Positions 1-5,341 of a DNA stretch of 5,341 nucleotides are shown one piece after another. The notes below the pieces were generated by a model. It saw nothing but the letters and a program-made list of their open reading frames with translations, made no database searches and had not been told where the DNA came from. Origin of the DNA: an uncultured Labedella sp. (lineage in GTDB: Bacteria; Actinomycetota; Actinomycetes; Actinomycetales; Microbacteriaceae); the NCBI GenBank assembly GCA_934636065.1, contig CAKTZW010000171.1:1-5341 (forward strand), read 5' to 3'. The translations under genes were made by a program, and so were the position numbers. The stretch's first letter is position 1, and each line of letters starts with the position of its first letter.

Positions 1-688
1 CGATGCACTGACCGACCACGGCGTCCTCGAAGTCGTGGACCGAGTACGCGATGTCGTCGGAGAGGTCCATGACCTGCGCCTCGATGGACGGCTTCCGGTC
101 CGGCGCCCCGATCCGCACCCACTCGAACGCCTCGCGGTCGTCCTCGTAGAAGCCGAACTTCTCGCGCCCGCCGGGCTCCGCGACGGACTCCGTGGCGGGC
201 CACGGATATTTGCAGCTCGCGTCGAGACTCGCACGCGTGAGGTTGAGACCGTAGCTGCGGTCGTCCGCCCCGAAGACCTTCGGCTCGAGTCGCGTCAGGA
301 TCCGCAGGGTCTGCGCGTTGCCCTCGAACCCGCCGATGTCGCGAGACCATTCCGAGAGGGCGCGTTCCCCGTTGTGCCCGAACGGCGGGTGACCGAGATC
401 GTGCGCGAGGCAAGCCGTGTCGACGATGTCGGGATCGAGCCCGAGGCTCGTCGCCAGTTCACGGCCGACCTGGGCGACCTCGAGCGAGTGGGTCAGCCGG
501 TTGCGCGCGAAGTCGAGACCCGCCGTCGGCGACAGGACCTGCGTCTTCGCGGCGAGCCGACGGAGCGCGCTCGAGTGGAGGAGCCGTGCCCGGTCGCGGG
601 CGAAGTCGCTGCGCCTGGACGAGTGGGACTCGGGAAGCCACCGCTCGCTGTCCGCGGCGCCGTACTGTTCGATGGTCTCAGCCGCCAC
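1..688 (-). CDS. dgt: Deoxyguanosinetriphosphate triphosphohydrolase-like protein (dNTPase), partial at C-terminus
   Basis: This gene encodes an HD-domain dNTP triphosphohydrolase, which splits dNTPs into deoxynucleoside and triphosphate and so helps control nucleotide pools in the cytoplasm. The frame is open from the GTG at 688 to the window edge, giving 229 codons and no stop. Visible motifs are a conserved N-terminal block ([20 protein letters not shown], residues 31-50), RLTHSLEV with His67, the HD metal signature [14 protein letters not shown] (His96, Asp97, His100), [12 protein letters not shown] (119-130), and the second metal-site segment [13 protein letters not shown] (207-219). The GTG is the only sensible start: it lies just before the conserved block and is preceded by GGAG (699-702) 10 bases away. 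It overlaps the end of dusB by 11 bases, which suggests translational coupling. Family members are usually about 400 or more residues, so roughly half is missing. Family assignment is very secure; preferred substrate is unknown. Confidence 0.95.
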   Translation of the reverse strand, partial: MAAETIEQYGAADSERWLPESHSSRRSDFARDRARLLHSSALRRLAAKTQVLSPTAGLDFARNRLTHSLEVAQVGRELATSLGLDPDIVDTACLAHDLGHPPFGHNGERALSEWSRDIGGFEGNAQTLRILTRLEPKVFGADDRSYGLNLTRASLDASCKYPWPATESVAEPGGREKFGFYEDDREAFEWVRIGAPDRKPSIEAQVMDLSDDIAYSVHDFEDAVVGQCI

Positions 689-1853
689 TCGTGTCCAGCT
701 CCGCCTCGGTGAGGTCGCTCGCCTCACGGACGTCGAGGGAGCGCGACGCCAGCCAGTTCTCCGGCAGCACGGGACGCTTCGGGGTCCCGGCGCGGCCGCG
801 GGGTCCCTCGGCGTCGGCGCCCGGATACGGGGCGTCGAGCGGAAGCGACGCGATCAGCTCGTCGAGTTGCTCGAGCGACTCCACCATCGCGAAACGGGTG
901 CGGAGGTCGCCGCCGACCGGGTAGCCCTTGAAGTACCACGCGACGTGCTTGCGGATGTCGCGGCAGCCGCGCTCCTCGCTCTCGAAGAACTCCGTGAGGA
1001 GTTCCGCGTGGCGGCGGAATGTCGCGGCGACCTGCCCGAGCGTCGGGCGGTGCCGCTCCGGGGAACCCGCGAACGCCGCTGCGAGGTCGCCGAACAGCCA
1101 CGGCCGACCGAGGCAGCCGCGGCCGACGACGACACCGTCGCAGCCCGTCTGCTCCATCATCGCGATCGCGTCCTCGCCCGACCAGATGTCGCCGTTACCG
1201 AGCACCGGGACAGAGGCGATCGTCTCCTTGAGGGTCGCGATCGCGTTCCAGTCGGCCTGTCCGGAGTAGAACTCGCTCGCCGTGCGTGCGTGGAGCGCGA
1301 TGCTCGCCACTCCGGCGCCCTCGGCGATCCGACCCGCCTCGAGGTAGGTGAGGTGGTCGGGGTCGATACCCTTGCGCATCTTGATCGTGAGCGGGATGGT
1401 GCCCGCCGCGTCGACGGCGTTCTCGACGATGTCGCGGAACAGGTCGAGCTTCCACGGCAGGGCCGCTCCCCCACCCTTCCGTGTGACCTTCGGTACCGGG
1501 CAGCCGAAGTTGAGGTCGATGTGGTCGGCGCGGTCCTCCGCGACGAGGACCGTCACGGCCTCGCGCACCGTCTTCGGGTCGACGCCGTAGAGCTGGATGC
1601 TGCGCGGGGTCTCGGACTCGTGGTGCGTGATGAGCCGCATCGTCTCGGGCGTGCGCTCGACCAGGGCTCGCGACGTGATCATCTCGCTCACGTACAGACC
1701 GGCGCCGAACTCGCGGCACAGCCGCCGGAACGCGGTGTTCGTGATCCCCGCCATGGGAGCGAGGACCACGGGGGTGTCGAGCTCGAGCGGCCCGATGCGC
1801 AGTCCGGCGCGTGCCCGCGTGCCCGGGGGCTCGCTTATCGTTGAAGTCGTCAT
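678..1853 (-). CDS. dusB: tRNA-dihydrouridine synthase (DusB type)
   Basis: This 391-residue FMN-dependent enzyme reduces specific uridines in the tRNA D-loop to dihydrouridine, using NADPH. The TIM-barrel landmarks are all present: [19 protein letters not shown] (32-50), the active-site Cys118 in [20 protein letters not shown], Lys158 in TIKMRKG, His188 in ALHART, the FMN phosphate-binding segments GNGDI (219-223) and [12 protein letters not shown] (243-254), and an all-helical C-terminal RNA-binding region with [13 protein letters not shown] chose the ATG at 1853 because the N-terminus then runs directly into the barrel ([16 protein letters not shown]). A purine-rich GGGAG lies 12 bases upstream, slightly far. 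The frame stays open upstream to 2060, but that part is antisense to ybaK and is not conserved-looking. The gene is first of a pair with dgt. The tail after about residue 345 ([17 protein letters not shown]) looks low-complexity and variable. The DusB subtype is the usual actinobacterial annotation; the exact uridine modified cannot be read from sequence. Confidence 0.95.
   Translation of the reverse strand: MTTSTISEPPGTRARAGLRIGPLELDTPVVLAPMAGITNTAFRRLCREFGAGLYVSEMITSRALVERTPETMRLITHHESETPRSIQLYGVDPKTVREAVTVLVAEDRADHIDLNFGCPVPKVTRKGGGAALPWKLDLFRDIVENAVDAAGTIPLTIKMRKGIDPDHLTYLEAGRIAEGAGVASIALHARTASEFYSGQADWNAIATLKETIASVPVLGNGDIWSGEDAIAMMEQTGCDGVVVGRGCLGRPWLFGDLAAAFAGSPERHRPTLGQVAATFRRHAELLTEFFESEERGCRDIRKHVAWYFKGYPVGGDLRTRFAMVESLEQLDELIASLPLDAPYPGADAEGPRGRAGTPKRPVLPENWLASRSLDVREASDLTEAELDTSGG
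1836..1841 (+). promoter_or_regulatory. Candidate -10 element for the ybaK-like gene, inside the dusB 5' end
   Basis: TATCGT fits the actinobacterial TANNNT -10 pattern and would place transcription start around 1848-1850, about 40 bases before the chosen ATG. No TTGACA-like -35 is visible at the usual spacing, which is common in actinobacteria but leaves this weak. If correct, the promoter lies within the first codons of the divergent dusB. Confidence 0.25.
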
Positions 1854-1875
1854 GTCGGTTCCATTCTCCCAGATC

Positions 1876-1879
1876 GGAG
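1876..1879 (+). promoter_or_regulatory. Ribosome binding site that decides the ybaK-like gene start
   Basis: GGAG lies 8 bases before the ATG at 1888. The competing in-frame ATG at 1852 has no comparable purine run ahead of it (the preceding bases are TTGAAGTCGTC), so the downstream start is preferred. The motif is seen directly; its use is inferred. Confidence 0.6.
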
Positions 1880-1887
1880 TGCGCACG

Positions 1888-2394
1888 ATGTCGGACGCCT
1901 CAGAGCCGCGGCAGGACGATGCCGCTCCCACCGGCCCCGATGCGATGCGCGCGCACGCCGCAGCCATCGGCCTCGACGTCGAGGTGATCGAGCGCCCGGC
2001 GGCGTCGAGTCTCGCGGAGGCCGCAGCACTCATCGGCATCGAGCCCGGTGACGTCGTCAAGTCGCTCGTCGTCCGCCGGTCGGACGGCGACTACCTCTTC
2101 GCCCTCGTCCCCGGTGGTCGGAAGATCGACTGGGCCAGCCTCCGAGCCGTCGTGGGGACGAACCGGCTCTCCCTGCCCGACGCGAGCCAGGCGAAGGACG
2201 CCACGGGCTACGAGCGCGGGACGATCACTCCGCTCGGCAGCACGACGGCGTGGCCCGTATTCGCGGACGAGCGCGTGCGCGGTCATCGAGTGGCGCTCGG
2301 CGCCGGAGCGCACGGGCTCAGCGCGTTGGTCGACGGCGACGCGCTGCTGTCAGCCCTCGGAGCGACCGTCGCCGACATCACCGTCGAGGAGTGA
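1888..2394 (+). CDS. YbaK/EbsC-family aminoacyl-tRNA deacylase
   Basis: This 168-residue single-domain protein belongs to the YbaK/ProX-like trans-editing family, which hydrolyses wrongly charged tRNAs such as Cys-tRNA(Pro) in the cytoplasm. Family signs are the SSLAEAAALIGIEPGDVVKSLVV block (40-62) with the conserved Lys58 of the active site, FALVPGGRKID (71-81), the TGYERGTITPLG loop (106-117), and the late GAGAHGLSAL glycine segment (138-147). I chose the ATG at 1888 because GGAG (1876-1879) sits 8 bases ahead. An in-frame ATG at 1852 would add 12 residues ([12 protein letters not shown]) but lacks an obvious ribosome binding site. The first 20 residues are polar and probably disordered. 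It is the only plus-strand gene between two minus-strand clusters: it diverges from dusB and converges on the DsbA/small-ORF unit. Actinobacterial YbaK-like proteins fall into several subgroups, so specificity for Cys, Ala or another residue is not assigned. Confidence 0.92.
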   Translation: MSDASEPRQDDAAPTGPDAMRAHAAAIGLDVEVIERPAASSLAEAAALIGIEPGDVVKSLVVRRSDGDYLFALVPGGRKIDWASLRAVVGTNRLSLPDASQAKDATGYERGTITPLGSTTAWPVFADERVRGHRVALGAGAHGLSALVDGDALLSALGATVADITVEE

Positions 2395-2517
2395 CGTCGG
2401 CCCCGCGGGGTTCACGGCACCGGGGATGAGGCACGCGTCGCCCTCGCACGCGTCCTGAGCCGGGGCGAGGAACGCGAAGCCCTGTGACGGCGCGGTGAAG
2501 GCGGGTCGGTCCGTCAT
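2350..2517 (-). CDS. Small hypothetical protein, 55 residues, with Cys-x4-Cys motif
   Basis: I do not recognise this protein. Its ATG (2517-2515) overlaps the TGA of the DsbA-like gene as ATGA, the classic arrangement for translational coupling. A G-rich stretch in the 3' end of that gene (GGGGGCC) lies about 8 bases upstream. Codon structure supports real coding: over the first 39 codons, which lie outside or almost outside any other gene, G/C is 28/39, 24/39 and 35/39 at positions 1, 2 and 3, the pattern expected of a translated high-GC frame. The product begins MTDRPAFTAPSQGFAFLAP, has Cys24 and Cys29 in DACEGDACLIP, and ends acidic and glycine-rich. There is no signal peptide or membrane segment. 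The last 15 codons are antisense to the 3' end of the ybaK-like gene and may be less constrained. Location right after a thiol oxidoreductase is suggestive but does not show a function. Confidence 0.6.
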   Translation of the reverse strand: MTDRPAFTAPSQGFAFLAPAQDACEGDACLIPGAVNPAGPTSLLDGDVGDGRSEG

Positions 2518-3197
2518 GCGCCGGCCCCCGCGGCCGCCCGCTCGCGCTCGGCGTGCGCGAGCGCTGCCGCGAAGGTCGCGGGCTCCTGCGCGCCGGAGAG
2601 CGCCCACTTCCCGTCGATGACGAAGAACGGCACCCCGTTGATCCCGAGCTCGCTCGCCTGACGCTCGTCGGCCCGCACGTCCTCGAGGAAGGCGTGCGAC
2701 TCGAGCGCGGCGGCCGCCTCGCTCTCATCGAGACCGACCTCACCGGCGAGCGAGACGAGCTCCTCGGCACGGCCGAGGTGGCGCCCCTCCGTGAAGTACG
2801 CCGACATGAGGCGCTCGGTCATCTCCAACTGCTTGCCCCGGGACGTGGCGAAGTGGATGAGCTCGTGAGCGAGCACCGTGTTGGTGTGCTGGAGCAGATC
2901 GAAGCGGTACCCGAGGTCGACCGAGGCGGCGATGCCCGTGACGTGGTCGAGCATCTGACCCGCCTGCTCCGGAGCGATCCCCTTGTGCCGCGACAGGTAC
3001 GCGACCTCGTCGCCCGCGAAGTCCTCCGGGGTGTCGGGGGCGAGCTCGAAGCTGTGGAAGACGAGTTCGACCGCCGGTGCGGCGTCTCCGGCGCCCTCGC
3101 GCCATACGGACTCCCCGGCCTCGAACCGGCGTTTGCCGATGTAGCACCAGGGGCACGCGATATCGGACCACACGTCGACGCGAAGCGATTCAGTCAT
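2514..3197 (-). CDS. DsbA-family oxidoreductase, FrnE-like (cytoplasmic)
   Basis: This 227-residue thioredoxin-fold protein resembles the FrnE branch of the DsbA family, predicted to catalyse thiol-disulfide exchange. The N-terminal strand MTESLRVDVWSDIACPWC leads straight to the redox motif CPWC (Cys15-Cys18), followed by YIGKRRFE. A helical insertion (about residues 65-160) includes NTVLAHELIHFA, and the fold closes with the cis-proline loop GINGVPFFVIDGKWALSGAQ (Pro190). There is no signal peptide, so it should act in the cytoplasm, unlike exported DsbA. I chose the ATG at 3197 because the family motif begins immediately after it; the longer open frame upstream is antisense noise within uppS. 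No clear Shine-Dalgarno is present: instead an imperfect palindrome occupies the 16 bases before the ATG. It follows uppS after 29 bases and overlaps the next small ORF by 4. Family call is secure; substrate is unknown. Confidence 0.92.
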   Translation of the reverse strand: MTESLRVDVWSDIACPWCYIGKRRFEAGESVWREGAGDAAPAVELVFHSFELAPDTPEDFAGDEVAYLSRHKGIAPEQAGQMLDHVTGIAASVDLGYRFDLLQHTNTVLAHELIHFATSRGKQLEMTERLMSAYFTEGRHLGRAEELVSLAGEVGLDESEAAAALESHAFLEDVRADERQASELGINGVPFFVIDGKWALSGAQEPATFAAALAHAERERAAAGAGA

Positions 3198-3213
3198 GTC
3201 GTCGGCCAACGAC
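3198..3213. repeat. 16-bp imperfect palindrome directly before the DsbA-like start codon
   Basis: On the minus strand GTCGTTGGCCGACGAC abuts the ATG. The halves GTCGTTGG and CCGACGAC are complementary except for one position, which would be a G-U pair in RNA. It occupies the place where a ribosome binding site would be expected, and none is seen. It could be a weak hairpin or chance in GC-rich DNA. Confidence 0.35.
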
Positions 3214-3226
3214 AGCGGCCCGGACC

Positions 3227-4048
3227 CTATTCCCCGGATGAGCCCTCCGACGTCGGTTTGTCGACGGCGCCGCCGAAGCGCCGATCGCGGGAGGCGTAGA
3301 TCTCCGCCGCCCGCCACAGATCCGCGCGAGTGAAGTCGGGCCAGAGCGTGTCGAGGAAGACCATCTCCGCGTAGGCGCTCTGCCACAGGAGGAAGTTGCT
3401 CGTGCGCTGCTCCCCGGAACTCCGGACGAAGAGGTCGACGTCGGGCATGTCGGGCAGGTAGAGCGCGCGGGCGATGGTCTTCTCCGTGACGCCGGAGGGC
3501 TTGAGGCGCCCGGCCGCGACCTCCTCGGCGATGGAGCGGACGGCATCGGCGATCTCGGTGCGACCGCCGTAGTTGACGCACATCGTCAGGGTGAGCGTCG
3601 TGTTGGCGGCGGTGAGCCGTTCGGCGAACTCGAGCTCGGAGATGACCGACCGCCAGAGTCGCGGACGGCGCCCGGCCCAGCGGATCCGCACCCCCCACTC
3701 GTTGAGCTGGTCGCGGCGGCGGTGCAGCACGTCGCGGTTGAAGCCCATGAGGAAGCGCACCTCCTCGGGCGAGCGCGCCCAGTTCTCCGTCGAGAACGCG
3801 TACACGGTGAGGTGACGAACGCCGAGCTGGATCGCCCCGGCGACCACGTCGAGCAAGGCGCCCTCGCCGGCGCGGTGGCCCTCGATCCGCGTCTGGCCGC
3901 GACGGTTCGCCCACCGCCCGTTGCCGTCCATGACGATCGCCACGTGCTGCGGCACGACGCGCCGCGGCAGTTCCGGAGGATAGATCCCGGTCCAGTCGAT
4001 GGGGCGGTACGGCACGGCGTCGCGATGCGTGTACGGCTTCGGTGTCAT
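3227..4048 (-). CDS. uppS: Isoprenyl transferase (undecaprenyl/polyprenyl diphosphate synthase)
   Basis: This 273-residue cis-prenyltransferase condenses isopentenyl diphosphate units onto an allylic primer to make the polyprenyl diphosphate carrier used for peptidoglycan and other cell-envelope glycans. The diagnostic motifs are in order: [13 protein letters not shown] (35-47) with catalytic Asp41, Asn43 and Arg45; GHRAG (57-61, His58); [15 protein letters not shown] (83-97); NYGGRTEI (159-166); and [20 protein letters not shown] (205-224), whose Arg209 and Arg215 match the spacing of the two diphosphate-binding arginines in E. coli UppS. The ATG at 4048 overlaps the recO stop as ATGA, and the roughly 30-residue lead before the first motif is normal for actinobacterial members. 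The stop is TAG. Chain length (short-chain versus C50/C55) cannot be read with confidence; the recO neighbour matches the long-chain enzyme's location in mycobacteria, a point of established gene order rather than proof. Confidence 0.96.
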   Translation of the reverse strand: MTPKPYTHRDAVPYRPIDWTGIYPPELPRRVVPQHVAIVMDGNGRWANRRGQTRIEGHRAGEGALLDVVAGAIQLGVRHLTVYAFSTENWARSPEEVRFLMGFNRDVLHRRRDQLNEWGVRIRWAGRRPRLWRSVISELEFAERLTAANTTLTLTMCVNYGGRTEIADAVRSIAEEVAAGRLKPSGVTEKTIARALYLPDMPDVDLFVRSSGEQRTSNFLLWQSAYAEMVFLDTLWPDFTRADLWRAAEIYASRDRRFGGAVDKPTSEGSSGE

Positions 4049-4782
4049 GTCGCGAGCGGCTCCCGATCGAGGTGCGCGAGCGAACGCAGCCCGCGTTCGA
4101 GGTGCCATTGCGTGTACGCGGCGGTGACGCCGCTCGCGCGGCGACGGACGTCGTCCGGGCTGTCGTCCGCCACCCCCCAGTCGCCCGTCAGCAGGGCGGA
4201 GAGCAGACCGAGGGTGTCGGTGTCGAGTCGCGGGCTCCCCGGCGGAGCGCACTCCTCGCACACCACGCCGCCGAGCTGCACGACGGCGCGGGAGTGCGGC
4301 CCCGGCTTCTGGCACCGCGAGCAGTCGAAGAAGCTCGGAGCCCAGCCAGCGAGCGACAGCGACCGCAGGAGGTAGGCGTCGAGCACGAGGGCCGCGTCGT
4401 GATCCCGGCGGGCGAGGGAACGCAACGCGCCGACGAGCAGCAGGTACTGCTGGAGCTGGGGCTCAGCATCGGTGAGCCGGTCGGCCGTCTCCACGATGGC
4501 GTTGGCCGCCGTGTAGCTGGGGTAATCCGCGACGATGTCGGCGCCATACGCCCCGAGCGACTCGGCCTGCGTGATGATGTCGAGGCTCCGGCCCTCGTAG
4601 AGCTGCACGTCCGCCACCATGAACGGTTCGAGGCGGGACCCGAACTTCGACGCGGTCCGTCTCACGCCCTTCGCGACGGCGCGCACCTTGCCGTGCTGTT
4701 TCGAGAGCAGGGTGACGATGCGGTCGGCCTCACCGAGCTTCGTCGTGCGGAGCACGACCGCTTCGTCTCGATACAGGGGCAC
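4045..4782 (-). CDS. recO: DNA repair protein RecO
   Basis: This 245-residue protein is RecO, which works with RecR and RecF in loading RecA onto SSB-coated DNA and in annealing strands. The N-terminal OB fold is clear: [20 protein letters not shown] (4-23), [20 protein letters not shown] (30-49) and [20 protein letters not shown] (51-70). A helical domain follows, with the zinc-finger pairs CSRC (154-157) and CEEC (175-178) between, and a C-terminal helix ending [10 protein letters not shown] chose the GTG at 4782, giving [11 protein letters not shown], which matches the usual RecO N-terminus. An upstream in-frame ATG at 4875 would add about 31 residues of unlikely sequence from the intergenic region. 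There is no well-placed Shine-Dalgarno, but GATAAT lies exactly 6 bases before the GTG, so a leaderless transcript is likely. It is first in the recO-uppS-DsbA-small-ORF series. Confidence 0.96.
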   Translation of the reverse strand: MPLYRDEAVVLRTTKLGEADRIVTLLSKQHGKVRAVAKGVRRTASKFGSRLEPFMVADVQLYEGRSLDIITQAESLGAYGADIVADYPSYTAANAIVETADRLTDAEPQLQQYLLLVGALRSLARRDHDAALVLDAYLLRSLSLAGWAPSFFDCSRCQKPGPHSRAVVQLGGVVCEECAPPGSPRLDTDTLGLLSALLTGDWGVADDSPDDVRRRASGVTAAYTQWHLERGLRSLAHLDREPLAT

Positions 4783-4884
4783 CCTTCGATTATCCCCGCT
4801 CCGCGCCGTGGAGGGGCCCCGGCTCGCCCTGATCACCTCGCGCGGTCCGGCGGGCGGGCCGCTGTCGCATGCCACGATGGAGGG
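4783..4884. other. Divergent intergenic region between recO and the TRIC gene
   Basis: These 102 bases separate two divergent genes. They contain the candidate recO -10 (4789-4794), the 8-bp palindrome GGGGCCCC (4813-4820), and two copies of TGGAGGGG at 4809-4816 and 4878-4885, the second merging into the palindrome over the TRIC start. A weak CACGAT (4873-4878) could be a -10 for the TRIC gene, 6 bases before its GTG. No RNA gene or terminator is visible. Confidence 0.5.
4789..4794 (-). promoter_or_regulatory. Candidate -10 element for a leaderless recO transcript
   Basis: GATAAT on the minus strand matches the TATAAT consensus at five of six positions. Six bases (CGAAGG) separate it from the recO GTG, which would put the transcription start at or within a base or two of the start codon. 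No good -35 is seen 16-18 bases further upstream, where the DNA is GC-rich. It would drive the whole recO series. Confidence 0.5.
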
Positions 4885-4896
4885 GTGTCACCCCTC
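4880..4896. repeat. 17-bp perfect palindrome spanning the TRIC gene start codon
   Basis: GAGGGGTGTCACCCCTC has 8-base arms (4880-4887 and 4889-4896) around a single central T. The left arm contains the GTG start codon and most of the purine run that could serve as ribosome binding site; the right arm is coding. In DNA it has the symmetry of an operator for a dimeric regulator. In RNA a 1-base loop is impossible, but a 6-bp stem with loop TGTCA could form and hide the start. Confidence 0.5.
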
Positions 4897-5341
4897 TTCA
4901 CCATCCCGCTCTGGGTCGACCTCGTCGCCGTCGGACTCGCGAGCCTCCAGGCGGCGACGCTCGCCGCGCAGGCGCAGCGCCGGGGCATCGACCTGCTCGG
5001 CGTCACGATCGTCGGCATCGCCGCAGGACTCGGCGGCGGCATCCTCCGCGACGTCCTGATCGGTGTCCCGCCCGCCACGTTCTCGACGAACGAGTACATC
5101 GTGGTCGCTGCCCTCGCCGCGCTCGGCGGCATGCTGCTGGAGCGCGCCGTCGCCCGCATCGCCGTCGTCATCACGCTCCTCGACGCGCTCAGCATCGGGA
5201 TGTTCTGCGCCATCGGCGTCAGCAAGGCGATCGCCGCGGGCGTGCCGTTCGTGCCCGCGATCACGATCGGCGTCGTCGCGGCGGTCGGCGGCGGGATGCT
5301 CCGCGACCTCCTCCTCGACACCCCGATCGCCGTCATGCACG
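4885..5341 (+). CDS. Trimeric intracellular cation (TRIC)/UPF0126 family membrane protein, partial
   Basis: The frame is open from the GTG at 4885 to the window edge, giving 152 residues and no stop. It encodes a hydrophobic integral membrane protein of the bacterial TRIC/UPF0126 family. Animal and some prokaryotic TRIC proteins are potassium-permeable trimeric channels; some bacterial relatives have been linked to glycine uptake, so substrate is uncertain. The two-fold internal repeat of the family is plain: [16 protein letters not shown] (49-64) and [18 protein letters not shown] (133-150), each a glycine-rich kink, then Arg-Asp and a Pro turn. About five membrane segments are visible (roughly 9-28, 37-55, 72-88, 92-112, 118-138). 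No in-frame alternative start exists until Met83, beyond the first repeat, so GTG is required. GGAGG sits only one base before it, too close to be an ideal ribosome binding site, and a palindrome covers the start. Full-length members are about 200-230 residues. Confidence 0.9.
   Translation, partial: MSPLFTIPLWVDLVAVGLASLQAATLAAQAQRRGIDLLGVTIVGIAAGLGGGILRDVLIGVPPATFSTNEYIVVAALAALGGMLLERAVARIAVVITLLDALSIGMFCAIGVSKAIAAGVPFVPAITIGVVAAVGGGMLRDLLLDTPIAVMH

Noticed and set aside
35..1844. Long plus-strand open frames of 225 and 475 codons (35-712 and 417-1844)
   Set aside because: They lie antisense to dgt and dusB, whose conserved motifs are unmistakable. The predicted products are Arg/Asp/Glu-rich and low in pattern, typical of the reverse strand of high-GC genes.
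2401..2410. CCCCGCGGGG palindrome just after the ybaK-like stop as a terminator
   Set aside because: It has no loop and no following T-run. It is a 10-bp GC palindrome within the small ORF's coding sequence, so I do not call it an intrinsic terminator.
2553..3299. Plus-strand open frame of 248 codons
   Set aside because: It is antisense to the DsbA-like gene, shows no recognisable motif, and would cross the uppS/DsbA junction.
3722..4375. Plus-strand open frame of 217 codons
   Set aside because: It runs antisense across the recO/uppS junction and has no family features; it is a high-GC shadow frame.
4833..5340. Minus-strand open frames of 150-167 codons opposite the TRIC gene
   Set aside because: The plus-strand frame shows membrane segments and the duplicated GGG-x-LRD motif. 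The minus frames are rich in Arg, Ala, Asp or Ser/Met without pattern.
1..5341. Defence system, mobile element, CRISPR array or biosynthetic cluster
   Set aside because: All larger genes are recognised housekeeping families in a plausible chromosomal order. There are no transposase, integrase or spacer-repeat patterns and no obvious change in base composition.
4882..5341. The GGG-x-LRD duplication in the TRIC protein as a new repeat
   Set aside because: The two-fold internal repeat is a known property of the TRIC/UPF0126 family, so it supports the assignment and is not novel.

Overview
This is a compact, GC-rich housekeeping stretch, most likely from a high-GC Gram-positive bacterium (Actinobacteria, plausibly Micrococcales/Microbacteriaceae). 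That placement is inferred from strong G/C preference at third codon positions, GTG starts, and the chain recO - uppS - dusB - dgt, which is familiar from actinobacterial chromosomes. No rRNA, tRNA, CRISPR array, insertion sequence or phage gene is visible. Every substantial protein belongs to a recognisable family. I see no convincing new multi-gene system; the unusual signals are small ones.

Layout from left to right. (1) Positions 1-1853, minus strand: dusB (tRNA dihydrouridine synthase) followed by dgt (dNTP triphosphohydrolase). The dgt GTG start lies inside the end of dusB, and dgt runs off the left edge, so its C-terminus is missing. (2) Positions 1888-2394, plus strand: a YbaK-type aminoacyl-tRNA deacylase gene, diverging from dusB across only 34 bases. 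(3) Positions 2350-4782, minus strand: a tightly packed series recO -> uppS -> FrnE-like DsbA oxidoreductase -> a 55-codon small ORF. The recO/uppS and DsbA/small-ORF junctions are ATGA stop-start overlaps. The small ORF ends convergently inside the 3' end of the ybaK gene. (4) Positions 4783-4884: a 102-base divergent intergenic region carrying a candidate recO promoter. (5) Positions 4885-5341, plus strand: the first 152 codons of a TRIC/UPF0126 membrane protein, cut by the right edge.

The genes cover separate core functions: recombination repair (RecO), lipid carrier synthesis for the cell wall (UppS), thiol-disulfide chemistry (FrnE-like protein), tRNA modification (DusB), editing of mischarged tRNA (YbaK-like) and nucleotide pool control (Dgt). 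The points most worth a second look are the uncharacterised 55-codon ORF with a Cys-x4-Cys motif, a 17-bp palindrome centred on the GTG start of the TRIC gene, and a probable leaderless start for recO.
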